From positions 1 through 14,792 of the forward strand of contig DDIE01000025.1 in the NCBI GenBank assembly GCA_002338385.1: a DNA stretch of 14,792 nt. Direction: 5' to 3'. Made by a program: the position numbers and the translations under genes. Under the pieces are notes generated by a model. It was given only the letters and a program-made list of their open reading frames with translations, made no database searches and was not told the origin of the DNA. How positions within the stretch are numbered: position 1 is the first letter of the stretch; every line of letters begins with the position of its first letter. Source of the stretch: Proteobacteria bacterium UBA1858 (lineage in GTDB: Bacteria > Pseudomonadota > Gammaproteobacteria > UBA4575). This document shows, piece after piece, positions 7,144 to 14,263 of the stretch.

Positions 7144-7886
7144 TTGCTCAGGGTACGGCCTCCATCCACAGCAATGATCTGGCCGGTAATATAATCCGCG
7201 GCACTAAGCAAGAACCAAACACTGTCCGCGATATCTTTTGGATGACCTTCTCGCTTGAGCGCTGTGCGCTCGATAATCTCTTCATGCATAGGCTCATACT
7301 CCTCCACTTCCGGCCACATGATGGCGCCTGGAGAGACGCCGTTGACGCGCACTTGCGGAGCAAGTTCACGTGCCAGCGATTTAGTCAGCATTTTCAAGCC
7401 AGCTTTGGCAACACTGTAGATAGGATAGTCTTTCAGTGGCCGGCCAGAATGGATATCAACAATATTGATTATATTGCCGTTGTTGCTGCTTTTCAGCGCA
7501 CTGGCAAAGGCATGGCTGAGAAATAATGGCGCTTTCAGGTTAACACCAATCAGATCGTCCCATTGTTCATGGTTAAGCGTTTCCATTGGTGTGGGATAGA
7601 AAGTTGAAGCATTATTGATCAACACATCGAGGCGTCCATAGTAGCTGAGTACATCCTGACTAAATTCATTGAGCTGATCAAAATCGAGTAAATTATGTCG
7701 GATCAGCCTGAGACTGTCGGGTCTGACCGCATTGAGCTCATGAGCTATTTGCTCAGCCAGTTGTTGTGATCCGTTATAATGCAGAATCACATTCATACCT
7801 TCCGCATGGAGTTTGTGTACCACTTCGGCACCTATGCGTTTAGCTGAACCCGTGACTAGCGCTACACGTTGCTGGGTTGAAGACAT
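7140..7886 (-). CDS. Pteridine reductase (FolM/PTR1-like SDR)
   Basis: An NADPH-dependent short-chain dehydrogenase predicted to reduce dihydropterins or dihydrofolate. TGSAKRIG (12-19) is the TGxxxRIG cofactor motif that marks pteridine reductases rather than the common TGxxxGIG. NNAS (91-94) is conserved. Asp144, Tyr157 and Lys161 reproduce the Asp-Tyr-Lys spacing of PTR1 (Asp 13 residues before Tyr, Lys four after). The C-terminus has SPGAI and TGQIIAVDGG. I chose the ATG at 7886, with GGAG eight bases upstream, giving 248 residues; the longer open frame adds 52 unrelated residues. It lies tail to tail with folK (interlocked stops), which supports a pterin/folate role, possibly tetrahydromonapterin formation or backup dihydrofolate reductase. 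Confidence 0.87.
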   Translation of the reverse strand: MSSTQQRVALVTGSAKRIGAEVVHKLHAEGMNVILHYNGSQQLAEQIAHELNAVRPDSLRLIRHNLLDFDQLNEFSQDVLSYYGRLDVLINNASTFYPTPMETLNHEQWDDLIGVNLKAPLFLSHAFASALKSSNNGNIINIVDIHSGRPLKDYPIYSVAKAGLKMLTKSLARELAPQVRVNGVSPGAIMWPEVEEYEPMHEEIIERTALKREGHPKDIADSVWFLLSAADYITGQIIAVDGGRTLSN

Positions 7887-8040
7887 AATTAATACTCCGG
7901 AAAATTTGGTCTGGCATGGCAAATGTAGCACAAGCACATGAATTTTCATCTGTGTTAGTAGTACAACCCAGATCCATTCTGGCGACCATGCAGCGCGATT
8001 AAGATTGAGCCTTGAGATGTGCAGTAGTATTGTGCACCTC
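7887..8040. promoter_or_regulatory. Divergent intergenic region, pteridine reductase / uppP
   Basis: These 154 bases should contain promoters for both genes. I find no convincing -35/-10 pair on either strand. On the minus side CCGGAG is the ribosome-binding site of the reductase gene. On the plus side an inverted repeat GTGCA (8019-8023) and TGCAC (8033-8037) sits just before the uppP ATG, where a ribosome-binding site would be expected and none is evident. Confidence 0.3.
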
Positions 8041-8832
8041 ATGGAGTGGATACAAATTATTAGTTTGGGACTAATCCAGGGTGTGACTGAGTTTTTGCCT
8101 GTTTCCAGCTCGGGTCACCTGATATTGATCTCAATTATTTTAGGCTGGCAAGATCAGGGTTTGCTGATGGATATTGTCGCCCATGCAGGCAGTCTGATCG
8201 CGGTGATGATTTATTTTCGGCGCGAAATAAGATCGATGTTACAGTCAGTCGGTGCTCCGGCCAGTTCGCACAATCAGGCGGATAAACATTTGCTAGCATC
8301 TATTATGCTGGCGACTTTGCCAATAATGCTGGCGGGTGTGTGGTTGGCTGATTTGATCGAACTCTATTTGCGTGATCACACTGTGATTGCGATCTCTACT
8401 ATGCTCTTCGCCATCTTCTTGCTGTATGCAGACCGAACGGCGCACTGCCAGCGTGACGAGTATGCCCTCAGTTATGGTGCGGCATTATTGATTGGCTGCG
8501 CGCAGATTTTTGCTTTAGTGCCTGGTGCCTCGCGTGCGGGTGTCACCATGACGGCCGCACTCATGCTCGGGTGTAATAAGGCCGCGGCAGCGCGGTTTTC
8601 ATTTTTATTATCGATCCCCACGATATTAGCCGCCATCGTGTATAAATCCATGCAGTTATCGTTCAGCCACAGCCAACTCGATTGGAGCGCGATGATAGGT
8701 GTGTTTTTTATCTCAGGTATGGTCGCTTATGCGTGCATAAAGATTTTCGTCAAGCTAGTCGACCACATAGGCTTAGTCCCTTTTGTGATATACCGACTGG
8801 TCTTGGGTGGCTGCCTGCTATTAATCGTGTAA
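8041..8832 (+). CDS. uppP: Undecaprenyl-diphosphate phosphatase
   Basis: Integral membrane phosphatase of the BacA/UppP family that converts undecaprenyl diphosphate to the monophosphate, recycling the lipid carrier of peptidoglycan and other envelope polymers. The first active-site motif is QGVTE (13-17), a valid (E/Q)xxxE form, followed by FLPVSSSGHL with His26. The second is PGASRAGVT (161-169), with Arg165 expected to be catalytic; the usual PGxSRS has Ala166 in place of the second Ser. About eight hydrophobic segments span the 264 residues. I prefer the ATG at 8041 because MEW-type starts and the distance to QGVTEFLP fit the family; an in-frame ATG at 8017 would add eight residues. In E. 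coli the order folB-uppP-cca is found; here folK and the reductase are inserted. Confidence 0.94.
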   Translation: MEWIQIISLGLIQGVTEFLPVSSSGHLILISIILGWQDQGLLMDIVAHAGSLIAVMIYFRREIRSMLQSVGAPASSHNQADKHLLASIMLATLPIMLAGVWLADLIELYLRDHTVIAISTMLFAIFLLYADRTAHCQRDEYALSYGAALLIGCAQIFALVPGASRAGVTMTAALMLGCNKAAAARFSFLLSIPTILAAIVYKSMQLSFSHSQLDWSAMIGVFFISGMVAYACIKIFVKLVDHIGLVPFVIYRLVLGGCLLLIV

Positions 8833-8837
8833 ATCCG

Positions 8838-9956
8838 TCAACTAATGACCTGCCTGATTGTGTCTAGTCTAAGCTGCTGTAATGCTGCCCCGATGGCTTG
8901 ACCGTGGAGTGTGTTCAGTTGTTCAGGGCTGAGTTTGATGGCGCCAAGTGTATGCACAATATGCTCTAAGCGGCGCATTGAAGTCTCAATGTCTATACCA
9001 GATATGATCTGCAGCGCAGCCGTATGCTGTAATAATTCTTGAAAACGGTGCGGCCGTCTCAACGCATCCAGCTGAGTAATCAATACATACAGACTGTCTG
9101 CATTGTGCTGAGTGATATCAAATGACAGTAACTGATGGCGCGCAATAAGGCTGCAGTGTGAACGTAAATCGCCACCTGCAAAAAAGTGCTCTTGGAGATC
9201 ATTTAATTGCTTGAGATCGACATTGTGGTGGCTGCCACAGAATAATAAACACAGTGCGATATAGCGTGTTTTTGGATTGCTGATTGAGCTCAGCTTGGCG
9301 AGATCCTCTGGCAATTTTTTATGCGCTAAGGGTGGCGCGACCGTGGCCAGCGCGCCGACCGCTGCAAGAATCTGAAAATACACCTCAGGATGATCAGTGC
9401 TCAGTGCAGCCTCAGTTTCTTTCCAGATGCGCTCGTGTGATAAATGATTCAGTTCGTCGGTAGCGCTGAGTTGGGACATAAGTGCCTCAGTTTCTGGCGC
9501 GATTCTGAAGCCGAGCGCATGAAAGCGTGCAGCAAAGCGAGCCACGCGCAATACTCTGAGTGGATCTTCGACAAAAGCGGGCGAGATATGGCGTAACCGC
9601 CGCTGTGCGAGGTCTGCCTGGCCATTAAACGGATCTATAAGTTGACCAGCAGCATCCTGAGCAATGGCATTGATTGTCAGATCGCGCCGCATTAAATCCT
9701 CTTCCAGGGTTACATTGGGATCACTGTGCACGCTAAAACCATGATAGCCCTTGCCTGATTTTCTCTCAGTTCTGGCCAGTGCATATTCTTCCTGACTTTG
9801 AGGATGCAGGAATACTGGAAAATCCTTGCCGACCTGACGGTAGCCTTGATCAAGCAATTGTTGCGGGCGTGCGCCTACTACTACCCAGTCACGTTCATGA
9901 TAAGGCAGGCCTAGTAATGTGTCTCGAACTGCGCCACCGACCAAATAGACTTGCAT
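8838..9956 (-). CDS. cca: CCA-adding tRNA nucleotidyltransferase, HD motif lost
   Basis: Builds or repairs the 3' CCA end of tRNAs from CTP and ATP without a template. The N-terminal class II nucleotidyltransferase head is nearly identical to E. coli: GGAVRD (7-12), ERDWVVVG (21-28) with Glu21/Asp23 as metal ligands, RRDLTINA (90-97), [15 protein letters not shown] and ERIWKE. After about residue 210 similarity drops. The E. coli LCHDLGKG segment aligns with LCLLFCGS, so the HD phosphohydrolase motif is gone, and the protein has 372 residues against 412. The CCA-adding activity should remain while the 2',3'-phosphodiesterase/phosphatase activities of E. coli Cca should be absent. It meets uppP tail to tail with five bases between, and lies 56 bases downstream of the SDR gene. 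Confidence 0.94.
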   Translation of the reverse strand: MQVYLVGGAVRDTLLGLPYHERDWVVVGARPQQLLDQGYRQVGKDFPVFLHPQSQEEYALARTERKSGKGYHGFSVHSDPNVTLEEDLMRRDLTINAIAQDAAGQLIDPFNGQADLAQRRLRHISPAFVEDPLRVLRVARFAARFHALGFRIAPETEALMSQLSATDELNHLSHERIWKETEAALSTDHPEVYFQILAAVGALATVAPPLAHKKLPEDLAKLSSISNPKTRYIALCLLFCGSHHNVDLKQLNDLQEHFFAGGDLRSHCSLIARHQLLSFDITQHNADSLYVLITQLDALRRPHRFQELLQHTAALQIISGIDIETSMRRLEHIVHTLGAIKLSPEQLNTLHGQAIGAALQQLRLDTIRQVIS

Positions 9957-10012
9957 AACTGTTCAGCTAATAACTAAATTCAGCCTCGCATTGTACACGT
10001 GTTGACGGTGTT

Positions 10013-10915
10013 TTATTGCTTAGACAGGTAGCTGGGTGCTATGTCTTCTAGTGCAGTTTTGCATGGGGTTGTGTGGGCGCAAACGCTGTCGACTTTGAGA
10101 GAATTATAGTTATCCACTGACAGTGGTTTGCCAGGAATATACTCGAATACGTGCGCCTGTAATTGTGATAACAAAGGAGGTAGTGCGATGACCTTGCAGT
10201 GATGTCCACTCACCTCGGAAGTGTATTCGACAAGCTCCTTGAGGGTGTAGGTGTTGGGGCCACACAAAGGGTACTTTTGACCATGGCTGGCCGGGTCATG
10301 CAAGCTGTCCACCATTGCATCGACGACATCATCCACATAGACCGGTGCAAATTTAGCATGCGCACAGGCCAGCGGGAAAACAAAAGGAATGAATTTGAGT
10401 AATTGAGCAAAACGGTTGAGGAAACTATCGTTGCTGCCAAATATCACCGAAGGTTGAAATATAGTGATGGCGATATCATCAGGTGCATTATTGAGAAGAT
10501 AGTCCTCGGCCTCTCCCTTGCTCCGTAAGTAGTGACTAGGACCGTGGCGATCAGCGTTTAATGCGCTCATTTGTAAGAGCCGTTTGACACCAGTATCTTG
10601 ACAGGCTGTTAGCGCATCTCGCGTGATGCCGACATGCACTGCATGGAACTGAGCGCCATCATTCCCCTTCTCATTCAAAATGCCTATCAGATTGATGAGG
10701 ACATCACAGTCTTGCAACTCTTGCCTGAGGCATGCGTAACTGTAGTCAGTGATAGACTTTATCTGCATACCTTCAAGGGTGGCTAAATGGGCACAACGCT
10801 CGGTAGCACGAGTCAAAAGTTTGACCTGCGCACCACTTTTGAGCAAGCGTAAGCATAGTTGTGTGCCGACAAACCCACTGCCGCCTAAAATACATACTCT
10901 AGGTTCTTCATTCAT
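10013..10915 (-). CDS. NDUFA9-like atypical SDR (NAD(P)-binding)
   Basis: A 300-residue extended/atypical short-chain dehydrogenase of the NDUFA9-like group. The Rossmann signature is [10 protein letters not shown] (8-17). LINLIGIL (73-80), MSALNA (116-121) and the Tyr129-x3-Lys133 pair follow, then [17 protein letters not shown] and [12 protein letters not shown], which are characteristic of this group. Family relatives include the complex I subunit NDUFA9, bacterial and plastid proteins acting on quinone or lipid-like substrates, and uncharacterised oxidoreductases; the substrate here is unknown. The ATG has no ribosome-binding site and lies immediately after a TATACT hexamer, so the mRNA may be leaderless. 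cca follows on the same strand; trxA is divergent. Confidence 0.83.
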   Translation of the reverse strand: MNEEPRVCILGGSGFVGTQLCLRLLKSGAQVKLLTRATERCAHLATLEGMQIKSITDYSYACLRQELQDCDVLINLIGILNEKGNDGAQFHAVHVGITRDALTACQDTGVKRLLQMSALNADRHGPSHYLRSKGEAEDYLLNNAPDDIAITIFQPSVIFGSNDSFLNRFAQLLKFIPFVFPLACAHAKFAPVYVDDVVDAMVDSLHDPASHGQKYPLCGPNTYTLKELVEYTSEVSGHHCKVIALPPLLSQLQAHVFEYIPGKPLSVDNYNSLKVDSVCAHTTPCKTALEDIAPSYLSKQ

Positions 10916-10921
10916 AGATAT

Positions 10922-10927
10922 AGTATA
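10922..10927 (-). promoter_or_regulatory. Putative -10 of the NDUFA9-like gene
   Basis: On the minus strand TATACT ends six bases before the start ATG. Transcription from it would begin at or within a base or two of the start codon, giving an mRNA with essentially no 5' leader. The -35 region (around 10945-10951) is weak. No Shine-Dalgarno sequence is present between the hexamer and the ATG. Confidence 0.4.
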
Positions 10928-10979
10928 ACCAAGCTGATCAGTTTTAGCTCTTGCTGCCTTGTACGTTGGTGGCTATTTT

Positions 10980-11007
10980 TTGCTAACATATCAGTGTATA
11001 TTATTCT
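10980..11007 (+). promoter_or_regulatory. Possible trxA promoter
   Basis: TTGCTA (10980-10985) and TATTCT (11002-11007) are separated by 16 bases, each matching four of six consensus positions. The start site would fall about 15-20 bases before the trxA GTG, leaving room for the GGAG ribosome-binding site at 11022-11025. An overlapping TATATT (10997-11002) is an alternative -10. Confidence 0.35.
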
Positions 11008-11032
11008 CGAACTAGACCTATGGAGATACATT

Positions 11033-11359
11033 GTGAGTGAAAAGATCACACACATAACGGATGCGACTTTTGATGAAGAAGTCTTGCAAAGTGATCAAGC
11101 CGTGTTAGTTGATTATTGGGCAGAATGGTGTGGGCCATGCAAGATGATAGCTCCCATACTTGACGAAATTGTCGACGAGTACGAAGGCAGATTAAAAATC
11201 AAAAAGCTTAACATTGATGATAACCCCGAGACGCCACCAAAATTTGGTATCCGCGGAATTCCGACTTTAATGATCTTCAAAGCAGGCGATGTGCATGCCA
11301 CTAAAGTGGGCGCCTTATCAAAATCACAGCTCACAGCGTTTATTGATCAGAGTATCTAG
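11033..11359 (+). CDS. trxA: Thioredoxin 1
   Basis: Cytosolic dithiol-disulfide oxidoreductase that keeps protein thiols reduced and serves enzymes such as ribonucleotide reductase; it is recycled by thioredoxin reductase. The active site WCGPC occupies residues 32-36, and the cis-proline lies in [11 protein letters not shown] (Pro77). The length of 108 residues matches E. coli TrxA. The start is a GTG at 11033 with GGAG seven bases upstream, and it begins with SEKI-x-H-(I/L)-T-D like many orthologues; the longer open frame back to 10994 adds 13 residues and lacks support. trxA directly upstream of rho is the standard gammaproteobacterial order. Confidence 0.97.
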   Translation: MSEKITHITDATFDEEVLQSDQAVLVDYWAEWCGPCKMIAPILDEIVDEYEGRLKIKKLNIDDNPETPPKFGIRGIPTLMIFKAGDVHATKVGALSKSQLTAFIDQSI

Positions 11360-11376
11360 CTGATTTCAGGCGCACA

Positions 11377-11405
11377 TTGGCGCGCGCACAAATATCCGGC
11401 GCCAA
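11377..11405 (+). repeat. Inverted repeat downstream of trxA
   Basis: TTGGCGC (11377-11383) and GCGCCAA (11399-11405) form a perfect seven-base-pair stem around a 15-base loop, 18 bases after the trxA stop. The sequence after it (GCATGGTTCTTT) is not a proper U tract, so it is a poor intrinsic terminator. It could protect the trxA mRNA 3' end, weakly terminate, or be part of the rho leader if rho is also transcribed from the trxA promoter. Confidence 0.45.
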
Positions 11406-11489
11406 GCATGGTTCTTTATACTCTATATTGAATTATTAATAGTTTTTTGGGCTAGACGCTAGAAAAATTTAGTGCTAACTTAACGCTAT

Positions 11490-11679
11490 CACTGCTCAAA
11501 CAGTGCCTTGCCCGTCCGATCAGCATCCAACACCAAAAAAATCTCAGTCCCAGATCTTCTAACTGCAGAGAATCGGTCATAATACCAGGCAAGAAATATA
11601 CCCTATTAAACCTCTTACACGTCGCATCCTGCGGCCCACACTATTCAAATATACCTAACTCCCCTACTTGAAAAACCTT
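11490..11679 (+). promoter_or_regulatory. C-rich, G-poor rho leader (putative rut / autoregulation)
   Basis: The non-coding stretch from trxA to rho is 320 bases long. From 11501 to 11679 I count by hand 58 C and 22 G in 179 bases, with C-rich, unstructured patches at 11509-11534, 11601-11619 and 11661-11664. This bias is the hallmark of Rho utilisation sites. E. coli rho has a comparable leader in which Rho terminates its own transcription. A small hairpin CACTG-CTCAAA-CAGTG (11490-11505) marks the 5' side and CGCA-TCC-TGCG lies near 11623-11633. No Shine-Dalgarno sequence precedes the rho ATG. I find no clear promoter or convincing leader peptide in 11360-11500. Confidence 0.55.
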
Positions 11680-12936
11680 ATGAACCTCACAGAATTAAAG
11701 AAAAAATCTGCTGCCGAACTGGTCGAACTCGCTGGCACGATGGGCCTAGACAATATTGCCCGCATGCGCAAACAAGACATCATTTTTGCCATCCTAAAAG
11801 CACATGCAAAAAGTGGTGAAGATATTTTTGGTGATGGCGTGTTAGAAATATTGCAAGACGGATTCGGCTTTCTGCGATCAGCAGACTGTTCCTACCTTGC
11901 CGGTCCTGATGATATTTACGTTTCACCCAGTCAGATCCGTCGATTTGGACTCCGCACAGGTGATTCCATTGCCGGTAAAATACGTCCCCCCAAGGACAGT
12001 GAGCGTTATTTCGCTATGCTCAAAGTTGATAAGATCAACTTCGACACCCCTGAAAATGCAAAGACTAAAGTTTTATTTGAAAACTTGACGCCACTGCATG
12101 CGGACGATTTGCTCAGACTTGAGCGCGGTAATGGCAGTACCGAGGATATCACTGCGCGTATTATTGATGTGGTCTCGCCGATAGGTAAAGGTCAGCGAGG
12201 ACTGGTTGTTTCACCGCCCAAGGCAGGTAAAACAATCATGATCCAGAATATTGCGCAGAGTATTACGGCCAATAATCCGGATTGTTATCTAATCGTGTTG
12301 CTCATCGACGAGCGGCCTGAAGAAGTCACTGAAATGGAGCGCATGGTACAAGGCGAGGTGGTCTCGAGTACTTTCGATGAGCCGGCCAGTCGGCATGTGC
12401 AGGTGGCGGAAATGGTTATTGAAAAAGCCAAACGTCTAGTCGAACACAAACGTGATGTAGTGATATTGCTCGATTCTATTACCCGCCTGGCGCGGGCATA
12501 CAACACCGTCGCGCCGTCCTCGGGCAAAGTATTGTCTGGTGGTGTTGAAGCGAATGCACTGAACCGTCCTAAGCGTTTCTTCGGGGCAGCGCGTAATATT
12601 GAAGAGGGTGGCAGCCTGACTATTCTGGCTACTGCGTTAATCGATACGGGCTCGAAGATGGATGAGGTTATCTATGAGGAATTCAAGGGTACCGGTAATA
12701 TGGAAATACATTTAGACCGTCGCGTGGCGGAGAAGCGTATTTACCCGGCGCTCAATATCAATCGCTCAGGTACCCGTCGAGAGGAACTATTGATCGAACC
12801 TGAGGTGCTCTCAAAAATGTGGATTCTGCGAAAATTCTTGCACTCCATGGATGAGATAGAGGCTATGGAATTCATGTTAGGGCGTATGCAATCAAGCAAG
12901 AATAATGTTGAATTCTTTGATGCGATGAAGCGTTAA
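11680..12936 (+). CDS. rho: Transcription termination factor Rho
   Basis: Hexameric RNA helicase/ATPase that ends transcription at Rho-dependent sites. The 418 residues are close to E. coli Rho (419). [10 protein letters not shown] and [13 protein letters not shown] form the N-terminal helical part. [16 protein letters not shown] (51-66) is the primary RNA-binding cold-shock-like fold. SPPKAGKT (178-185) is Walker [18 protein letters not shown] carries Walker B, and EEGGSLT and the GTGNMEIHL segment belong to the secondary RNA-binding loops. The ATG at 11680 aligns with the E. coli start; a TTG four codons upstream is in frame but not needed. There is no Shine-Dalgarno sequence in the C-rich leader. 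The stop codon interlocks with that of purD on the other strand. Confidence 0.98.
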   Translation: MNLTELKKKSAAELVELAGTMGLDNIARMRKQDIIFAILKAHAKSGEDIFGDGVLEILQDGFGFLRSADCSYLAGPDDIYVSPSQIRRFGLRTGDSIAGKIRPPKDSERYFAMLKVDKINFDTPENAKTKVLFENLTPLHADDLLRLERGNGSTEDITARIIDVVSPIGKGQRGLVVSPPKAGKTIMIQNIAQSITANNPDCYLIVLLIDERPEEVTEMERMVQGEVVSSTFDEPASRHVQVAEMVIEKAKRLVEHKRDVVILLDSITRLARAYNTVAPSSGKVLSGGVEANALNRPKRFFGAARNIEEGGSLTILATALIDTGSKMDEVIYEEFKGTGNMEIHLDRRVAEKRIYPALNINRSGTRREELLIEPEVLSKMWILRKFLHSMDEIEAMEFMLGRMQSSKNNVEFFDAMKR

Positions 12937-14213
12937 TCGCTGATTGCGCGGTACCCGATATCATTGCGGTAAAACATCTTGTTCCAGCTAATTTTGCGCA
13001 CTTCTTGATAAGCACGTTGTTGCGCCTGCTTAACATCGTCGCCCAGCGCGGTGACACATAACACACGACCACCAGACGTTTTCACCTCCTCACCGGCTTG
13101 CACGGTACCGGCATGAAATACTTTTGCGTGTGCCGGGCAGGCCTGATCAAGTCCATTAATAGTATCACCCTTACCATAATTATAAGGGTAACCGCCTGAG
13201 GCCAGCACAACACCCAGTGCGCTTTGTTCACTCCAGCGTAAATGTCTAGAGGTCAATTGATTGCGGGCAACATCCCAACACAGCTCTGCCAGGTCACTTT
13301 GAAGACGCAGCATAATTGGCTGTGTTTCAGGATCACCCAGTCGGCAGTTAAATTCCAGCACCTTAGGGACACCCTCTGGGGTAATCATAATGCCGGCATA
13401 GAGGAAACCTTGATAAGGATGTCCACTCACGATGAAACCCTGCACAGTGGGCAAAATCACTTGTGTCATGATTTTTTCATGCATCGCCTGATCGACTAAA
13501 GGCGAGGGTGAATATGCACCCATACCTCCGGTGTTAGGTCCTTTATCGGCGTCATCTCTGGCCTTATGATCTTGAGAACTGGCCAGTGGAATTACAGTAT
13601 TGTGATCGACTACGCAGATGAAACTGACTTCTTGACCTTGGATGAATTCTTCAATCACTATTTTCTTGCCAGCGTCACCATGCGCGTCACCACTCAGCAT
13701 AGTTAATACCGCGCGCTCGGCCTCATCCGCCGAGTGTGCAATCACTACCCCCTTGCCAGCAGCAAGACCATCGGCTTTAATCACAATTGGCAGTGATCGG
13801 CTGCGCAAATAAGTGAGCGCAGCTTGAGGTTCGGTGAATTCACGAAATTCTGCCGTGGGGATCTTGAATGACTGCATGAAGTGTTTGGCGAAGGCCTTCG
13901 ATCCTTCCAACTGAGCGTTATATTGTTGTGGGCCAAATATGAGCATATCTGCCTGTTTAAAAGCATCGACGATACCAGCAACAAGCGGTGCCTCTGGACC
14001 CACCAGGGTCAGATCGATCGCGTATTGTTGGGCAAATTCAAGCAGCGCTTGGAGGTCATCGCTGGCAATATCAATATTGTCGACATTGGCTTCTAATTGA
14101 GTGCCTGCGTTGCCAGGCGCAACATAGACCTGCTCCACCTGAGGAGATTGGATTAATTTCCAGGCCAGCGCATGCTCGCGCCCTCCGGAGCCGATAACGA
14201 GTACTTTTTTCAT
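12933..14213 (-). CDS. purD: Phosphoribosylamine-glycine ligase (GAR synthetase)
   Basis: ATP-dependent ligation of glycine to phosphoribosylamine, the second step of purine synthesis; cytosolic. The 426-residue length is typical. GSGGREHA (8-15) starts the N-domain. [11 protein letters not shown] marks the ATP-grasp nucleotide site, [22 protein letters not shown] is the family signature, and [13 protein letters not shown] holds the metal-binding Glu/Asn. RVL and the C-domain end complete the protein. In many gammaproteobacteria purD follows purH; here the upstream same-strand neighbour is an AEC permease 50 bases away. No strong ribosome-binding site is visible. The stop overlaps that of rho in a shared TTAA. 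Confidence 0.97.
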   Translation of the reverse strand: MKKVLVIGSGGREHALAWKLIQSPQVEQVYVAPGNAGTQLEANVDNIDIASDDLQALLEFAQQYAIDLTLVGPEAPLVAGIVDAFKQADMLIFGPQQYNAQLEGSKAFAKHFMQSFKIPTAEFREFTEPQAALTYLRSRSLPIVIKADGLAAGKGVVIAHSADEAERAVLTMLSGDAHGDAGKKIVIEEFIQGQEVSFICVVDHNTVIPLASSQDHKARDDADKGPNTGGMGAYSPSPLVDQAMHEKIMTQVILPTVQGFIVSGHPYQGFLYAGIMITPEGVPKVLEFNCRLGDPETQPIMLRLQSDLAELCWDVARNQLTSRHLRWSEQSALGVVLASGGYPYNYGKGDTINGLDQACPAHAKVFHAGTVQAGEEVKTSGGRVLCVTALGDDVKQAQQRAYQEVRKISWNKMFYRNDIGYRAISD

Positions 14214-14263
14214 AGTCGAATATTATCTGATTTTAAAGGTCGACGCTCACTCAAGCATCTCCT

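Noticed and set aside
7887..8042. 52-residue N-terminal extension of the pteridine reductase
   Set aside because: The ATG at 7886 has a good ribosome-binding site and begins the SDR fold directly; the extension would overlap the uppP start and has no family match.
11408..11431. Seven-codon open frame (ATG to TGA) in the rho leader as a possible leader peptide
   Set aside because: It has no ribosome-binding site, is very short and lacks any codon pattern suggesting attenuation.
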